Of a stretch of 64,000 nt of DNA, positions 58,661 to 64,000 are shown one piece after another (the stretch's first letter is position 1; every line of letters begins with the position of its first letter). The position numbers and the translations under genes were made by a program. Under the pieces are notes generated by a model. The model was given only the letters and a program-made list of their open reading frames with translations, ran no database searches and was not told where the DNA came from. This DNA is from Stentor roeselii. Taxonomy: Eukaryota; Ciliophora; Heterotrichea; Heterotrichida; Stentoridae. The stretch is taken from contig RSEH01000013.1 in NCBI GenBank assembly GCA_006503475.1, positions 184,361-248,360 on the forward strand, read 5' to 3'.

Positions 58661-59119
58661 ATAGATTAGTTTATTTTTATAAAGTAGTGTTGATTTTTTA
58701 AATGTCATATATTAGAAGTAATATGGAGGATTCTTGAGTGATGATTTGATTTTGATATCTTGAATTTTAGATTATATTCTTTTAAGCCTTTTGATTTTAA
58801 AATTGTGCACATGAAAATGGGCTTTATTGAGCCTATTAATATGAAACAGTCTGATAATATTATAATTCAACTATGACTGAAATTTTATTGAATTTTGTGA
58901 TAAGATAGTGATTAAATTGATTTTAGTTCTTTATTTAACAATATAATCTTCAGAATCAAAGAGTTGTTATATTATTGAAAGATATTTACAATATAGGACA
59001 AAATATTAACACTTAGCCTTTTATTATCCAGGAAATGCAAGTTATTTTCATTATCTAAAGAAAATAACAATCAAACTAAGACATCAGCCACTTGGGACTA
59101 TTTTAATTATAAAACAAAA
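58661..59119. other. AT-rich spacer
   Basis: About 460 bases between the giant gene and the zinc-finger locus; no gene, repeat or RNA seen. Confidence 0.55.
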
Positions 59120-60280
59120 ATGACTCTAAATCAAAATGCAAAGCCTGAAGAGAAAATAATCACTATTTTGTATAATCTGCAGTAGGCAAATGAAAAAATT
59201 CGATTTTTTGTGCTTTTGAAGGACTAGCTTTTAAATGTTAATACAGAAAAATAAGGACAAGCGTAAACTGCTCTTGTAAATGAAATTAGAGTTGGAAATT
59301 GGAATGCATGTGTGGACCATTAATATTTCTAAAGATAAAATATATAGGAACTTTAAGAATCTTAGACCTGGAGATAAAGGCTGAATCAACTTTAATTTAT
59401 CATGTTATTAATCAAAGTTTTCATGAAAGAAATAGTGATTATTAGTCGGTGTGCTCGAGTCAATTGAAACATTTAGTATTTTTCGGATGAAAAGACCTTA
59501 TAATAAAACGCAAAGTGATGGAAAAAGTAAATTGCACATTACTTCGAAAACGTAGCAACTGTTTTGTGTGATTATAATAAATCCAGTTAGAATGACTACT
59601 TCTTATAGAATATTTTGTACCAGAAAAACGAACAACATAAAAGAAGCAGTGATTCCAGCTCACAAGATACAAGTTCATATAAAACTTTGATGTATTCTGG
59701 AAAATGCTTGTGTGGCCAAAGTTCATTAAATGATCAGGTAAAAGAAGAAAAAGAAAGAAATGAAAACCTAAGGATTTAGATATCTCAGATGGAAAATTCT
59801 GCATTTGTGAATCATGCTAAAATTCGAATGCTTCAGAAAGAAAATATTGTTCAAAGAGCTTTGGAAAAAAAGAAAAACACGATATTAAGGTTGAAAATAA
59901 AGATATATATGCGGAAAAAAATGAAAAAAAAAGAACGAAGCAGGCTTTATATTTAGTGGAAATGCTTGAGCTGCAACGCTGAAAATGCTTATAATTTTGT
60001 CAGATGTGAATATTGTAAAACCATGAAAACTGATGAAAAATTTGAAACATCTAAGCATAAGTTCACAGCAGATATGGATGTAGTGATGTGCAGATATCGT
60101 GACAAACCGAGAGGTTTACCAAAAGAAAAATGTGAAGGCTGCAAAAAATATTTTATCATGACTGAATCATCTACATATGATTTAACTAGAGTTTATAATA
60201 TATCAGAAAATATAGATTGGATTGTAGAGGTTGCAAAACTTCAAATAGAAGAAGTAAAAGTTCTACAGCAGATGTTATGA
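59120..60280 (+). pseudogene. RanBP2-type zinc-finger gene interrupted by TAG/TAA codons
   Basis: The 3' part (59609-60280) is clearly coding in one frame: Ser/Gln-rich sequence, a coiled region, then WKCLSCNAENAYNFVRCEYC, which fits the RanBP2 zinc finger W-x-C-x2-C-x3-N-x6-C-x2-C. A second cysteine pair reads CEGCKKYF. This 224-codon stretch contains two TAGs (59780-59782 and 59942-59944), the second immediately before the zinc-finger Trp. The same frame extends upstream, without frameshift, to ATG 59120, but only by passing about 18 more TAA/TAG and two TGA codons, roughly the density expected by chance. RanBP2 fingers bind RNA or ubiquitin. Most likely a decayed gene; an alternative-code reading is discussed as a finding. 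Confidence 0.55.
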
Positions 60281-61635
60281 GTCTTAAGTAAAAGTTGTTG
60301 CAAGGTCGTATCTTGTCCTTCAAAGGAGTAGTTCACGTAAAAACAAAATGTAAATAGTCAAATTTTCAGGACCACAAACAGAAAGAAATAAACCTTCTAG
60401 ATTAATTGATTTTGAAAGTGATGCAGATGGTTCAAAAAATGTAGCAATTTAATTCTAAAGTTAGAAATAAGTGAATATAGATTAGGGTTAAAATAAAAGA
60501 TTTTTAGTAATCTATGAGCTTTTATAATTAAATATGAATAGGAATATTTATAACAATTGGCATATTTTTTTTTTTCAATCAAAGTTTAAAAAATTGAATA
60601 GCTGGTATTGTAAATAGCTTTGAATTTTTGTTGTTCCCATTAGAAACTGGATCAAACTATTCTATCAAATTCCTGAAAAAAAAAATTGAATTGATAAGAA
60701 CATTAAGATAATGCTATATATTCCCGAAGGCCTATCAAATCTATTTGCAAGATTTTCACTGAAAATTTCGTGAAAATATAAAATCGTCAGAATCTATAGG
60801 AAAAATTGAGAAATTTCAATATATGTACATGAATGTAGAAAAATTGAAAAGGAAACATTTGAGAGCTGTAAGTATATTAAATCATAAGTTTCTAATGGTT
60901 TTTTTGTGTGATAATAAATAAAAACTGATTAATGAGTCAAATTAAAGTATAAAAAATGAATAAAAATGCATCGATTACAGATTAAACTAGCTAATCAATG
61001 AAAATTCTAACATATACCTAGATACTAGAGATTCTGGTATTACGATGTAAACAATAATCCAGAATATTTGAGTATGAACAAAGACTATCCTATGGACACT
61101 TTGGAGTATTCTGCATTAACATTCAAAGTATATTTTCCTTTTTTGGCAAAAGGAATGCTATGAAATTTCTATCTTAAATTAAGATGAATTTTTTAATTTC
61201 TTCAAAATTACTATGAATAGAGATACTAAGTGGCTGACTTATATAGAGTGTAATTAATAGTTCATGATTTCAGAAACATTGGGATTCTGAGTTCTATTTA
61301 GTTTCATGTTATGATAACTAATAAACAAATTATCTTGCAAAAATATTGAAATAGTTTATCAAATCTACTCTCCTAATATTGAATACATAAAATTAATTAG
61401 CTAGTCTCTAATTTTTTTTAAACCTAAACCAGTGATTGTAGAGTTACTAATAATCTTTAATATTTTTATGTCTTATTGTTTCTTATGATGAGAGATTGAA
61501 TTAAATAATTTAATAGTTAAAGCTGATTCAAGTTCGACCTCTAACCAATCCAATATGTTCATACTTATAATATCTATCTACAGTTATATTTATAAAAATC
61601 CATTAATAATAATTAAATTAAGGTTTAACTCCTAA
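60281..61635. other. AT-rich region with coding-like remnants
   Basis: About 1.35 kb with no intact gene. Coding-like fragments include GPQTERNKPSRLIDFESDAD (about 60371-60430) and NPEYLSMNKDYPMDTLEYSA (about 61055-61115) in the same frame, separated by many stops. No first-codon-position G bias is seen over the whole stretch, so most of it is not coding now. Old gene remains are likely. Confidence 0.4.
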
Positions 61636-62451
61636 CTATTGAAATGGGATAATTTTGTAGTTTCTGCTAAAACTTTCTTTAAAATAATCCTTAACCTCAT
61701 TGTGATTCACAAAAATCAAAAAATTACAAAAACCCTCAAAAGAATTAAAACTAAATGCAATAATCTCAGGAACAAATATATTTTTAGTGAATTCTTGGGC
61801 CACCCTAATTACAGTGATAGGTGTATGCACCATTAAAAGCATCATAGGATAATATTTGATTCTCTTTACTATTTGTTCCTGAGTCCCATTTAGTAACTTT
61901 TTTAGCCTTTTTGATACAAGTAATGAGACAATACTATTAAATGCAATAGAAATCCATACAATAATATAGTATAGCCAGATCCGTAATAGTAAAGACTCAA
62001 TTTTCCTAGAACCTTGGCTTTTAATCCAACACCATGCACCTGAATTTCCATATAAATTTTGGAAAAGGGGAATCAAACTTATTGAAGAGCTAAAAACCAT
62101 TATGATGAATAATGGTTTTAGTATACCATATTTCAAAGAGGGATTTCCTTTTATTACAACTGAATACATTTCGAACGATATGTAAGAAAGCCACAAAGTA
62201 TTCATAACTCCTGTTGTTTCATTGATATAACCTTGCATGATACATAGACTTGAAGGTAAAAATGATGTAGGAATCATTCGATTGAGGAAATAAACTAGTT
62301 CTATAATTGATAGAATAAAAACTAGTTTGAAATGATTGTTTGCCCTGATAAATTTTGCGCATGTGCAGACTACGACAATAAAAGCACTCGAAGAAAAACT
62401 AAGTACACTAAAGGGCAATATAATGTAATATTGAAGTTCATCTTCATCCAT
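61636..62451 (-). CDS. Seven-transmembrane receptor, cAMP-receptor-like GPCR
   Basis: 271 residues, one exon, with seven hydrophobic spans and short loops. Features of the Dictyostelium cAMP-receptor/crl class: an acidic tiny N-terminus, 'GNSGAWCWIKSQ' in the second extracellular loop (crl proteins carry a WCWI-type motif there), and 'NSFEGFCNFLIFVNHNEV' at the end of TM7 ('GF.N...y..n' pattern). The C-terminal tail is short and basic. It probably senses an extracellular ligand via a G protein. It is the last gene before the telomere, 1.5 kb from the repeats, and is intact amid pseudogenes. Confidence 0.8.
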   Translation of the reverse strand: MDEDELQYYIILPFSVLSFSSSAFIVVVCTCAKFIRANNHFKLVFILSIIELVYFLNRMIPTSFLPSSLCIMQGYINETTGVMNTLWLSYISFEMYSVVIKGNPSLKYGILKPLFIIMVFSSSISLIPLFQNLYGNSGAWCWIKSQGSRKIESLLLRIWLYYIIVWISIAFNSIVSLLVSKRLKKLLNGTQEQIVKRIKYYPMMLLMVHTPITVIRVAQEFTKNIFVPEIIAFSFNSFEGFCNFLIFVNHNEVKDYFKESFSRNYKIIPFQ

Positions 62452-63924
62452 AATTATTAAAGTTTTAGTTATACGAGTAAAGTAATCAAGTTCCTGTAGG
62501 TATTATACATTAGATAGGATATAATAATCGAATTCCTACATTTAGGGTTCTTCATTTTATGCTAATCCATGAGTAAAGTTCTTATTCTCAGTCTTTTTCC
62601 TAGCTAAATTAAAACTAGAGTTTTTATCATCTAGCACTCTATTTGCGATGTCAGCTGTATCTAAACAGCCGATTATTACTTACACAGTCATAAAAATTCA
62701 ATATTGCTGAATATTTTAAAATACTTGAACCGACTCTGAAATCAAATAGTCCTGTAGTAATATTGTTTTTTATAAATTTTTATCAAGGATAGTACTGAAA
62801 AAAGCAAATATTTAAGAGATTTATTGAAAAAGACAACTTATTAAGTTGGCGGAGGCTGAAATAAACATGATTTAGCTTTCCTGACTTTAACTTTATCCTT
62901 AGTAAGATGGAAATGGACTTTCAGTTTATTAAGGAAATATTTATGTGAATCAGGCTAAAGTTGCGAGGTACCTTAATTTGTTAACCATAGGAATAGTTTA
63001 GTGTTAATTTAGACTTGAACAAAGGAATGTAAGAATATAAAATAAATCTTAGCATTTTATAATTTGAATAGTATTCAAAATATAATTATCATTATGAAGA
63101 CATATATTATTAAGTGTATCTAATGATTTTAAGTTTTACTAAGTAATCAAAAAGTAACTTAGACATGTGCTTTGACGTTTATATTAAAGAAACTAATATA
63201 AAGTTCCTGGCCTAAAGTAACTTCATGATTATGAGTCGAGTTTTTTTCAGAAATACAAAGTAATAGTCGACTTTATTATTACTGAAGCAGACAAAATTAT
63301 CAAACCTTAGATTATGATTGGCAGCGCCTTCTTAATACTTTAAGGTATTATAAAAAGAAAAAAAACATTTTCAGTGTTTAAAGTTGATTTACTTCCTTAA
63401 TTTCACCTTCAAAACTTACTTAAGATTATGGACTGGATATATTAACAAAATCTTAACTCAAAAAATCAATAAGAAATACTCAGAGATTTTCCAGGGCAGC
63501 TGCAAATTGAGTTCAGTTATCTAAACGAAAATTTTTATATTATATTATACCTTAGCGTTCACCATGATTCTATCACAGGTACCTTCAAACAGCATGTTTT
63601 TCTTGATTATCTGAAAATGTTGTTCAAGTAAATGATAATAGTTGCTAGCATTCGGACAAAGCGTTAAAATGATTTTCAACTGAAAATAAGGAAAGATTAC
63701 TACTAGCAGCGCCAGTCATAATCATTTATAAAAAAGATTCTCGACATTATGTCAGAATATAATAAAGCCATTCTTTGAGCTTTTCGCGGTAATGTTCGAA
63801 CTTCCTATTAGAACTATGTAAAAAGAGAGGATTTTGGTTGTGTGCAAAGAAGTTCGCTTGCAACAGTGATATAAGCTGAGATAAATTTTTATATTAGGTT
63901 AAAAGCTGCATGCTTGAAAATCAA
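62452..63924. other. Subtelomeric non-coding stretch
   Basis: About 1.47 kb between the GPCR gene and the telomere repeats: AT-rich, no supported ORF, tandem repeat or RNA gene. The GPCR promoter should lie in its first few hundred bases. Confidence 0.65.
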
Positions 63925-64000
63925 GTGTTAGGGTGTTAGGGTGTTAGGGTGTTAGGGTGTTAGGGTGTTAGGGTGTTAGGGTGTTAGGGTGTTAGGGTGT
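63925..64000. repeat. Telomere, 8-bp repeat GTGTTAGG
   Basis: Nine and a half perfect units up to the end of the window, G-rich strand 5'->3' toward the end, as at a right-hand chromosome terminus. The unit is a permutation of TGTTAGGG (CCCTAACA), the heterotrich telomere repeat. The junction with unique sequence (AAAATCAA before GTGTTAGG) is abrupt, with no degenerate repeats. Confidence 0.97.

Noticed and set aside
60303-61162. Continuation of an alternative-code gene after the zinc-finger locus
   Set aside because: No positional G bias overall (about 46, 45, 39) and stops at random density; only short blocks look coding, so I call it remnants.
1-64000. tRNA, rRNA, CRISPR or bacterial mobile elements
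   Set aside because: Looked for T-loop and cloverleaf patterns, direct-repeat/spacer arrays and transposase motifs; none found by eye.

Overview
The window is the right-hand end of a ciliate macronuclear chromosome, most likely from a heterotrich of the Stentor type. The evidence is internal. (1) The last 76 bases are a perfect 8-base telomere repeat, GTGTTAGG, a permutation of the TGTTAGGG/CCCTAACA repeat known from Stentor and Blepharisma. (2) At least eight genes are interrupted by exactly 15-nt GT...AG introns; removing them restores conserved motifs such as GTAYYIAPEV in a CDPK. (3) In the first 45 kb all recognised genes read in the standard code and end at TAA, TAG or TGA. (4) Gene density is extreme: neighbouring stops abut with no base between them (20309/20310), and divergent start codons lie 5 bp apart (3000/3006). 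I infer Stentor but cannot confirm the species.

Layout. 0-6.7 kb: a PP2C-like fragment lacking catalytic residues, an ankyrin gene, and a tight + strand run (TMEM185-RING protein, histidine phosphatase, sphingomyelinase-like phosphodiesterase). 6.8-14.7 kb: VPS35, an MGCC ankyrin-like protein, CDC14 phosphatase, clathrin light chain and small or unknown proteins. 15-24 kb: a MAP kinase with a T-V-H activation motif, coiled-coil proteins, an acylated CDPK, COG7, a ubiquitin-fold protein and a tiny 66-aa gene found only by intron removal. 24.6-32 kb: an MDR oxidoreductase, a longin R-SNARE, a LITAF-domain protein, a DYRK kinase and coiled-coil proteins. 32-42 kb: a ferlin-like C2 protein, a second CDPK, an ALKBH6-like dioxygenase, an ABHD4/5-like hydrolase, a PP1 catalytic subunit and a multi-pass membrane protein. 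42-45.4 kb: an aldo-keto reductase and a cytochrome-b5 front-end desaturase.

From about 45.4 kb to the telomere the character changes. Spacers become long and AT-rich, and several genes are broken: an ABCG half-transporter with stops and frameshifts, a very large Cys-rich/GPS membrane protein with one in-frame TAG, and a RanBP2-type zinc-finger gene interrupted by TAG codons. Intact genes there are a MORN protein and a 7TM cAMP-receptor-like GPCR. The interruptions fall where Gln or Trp would fit. I treat decay by transitions as most likely, but stop-codon readthrough or reassignment deserves a test.

Functionally the window is rich in membrane traffic (VPS35, COG7, clathrin light chain, R-SNARE, ferlin) and in kinase/phosphatase signalling (two CDPKs, MAPK, DYRK, PP1, CDC14, PP2C-like), as expected for a large excitable, secretory ciliate cell. 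Apart from short spacing there is no sign that neighbours form functional operons.
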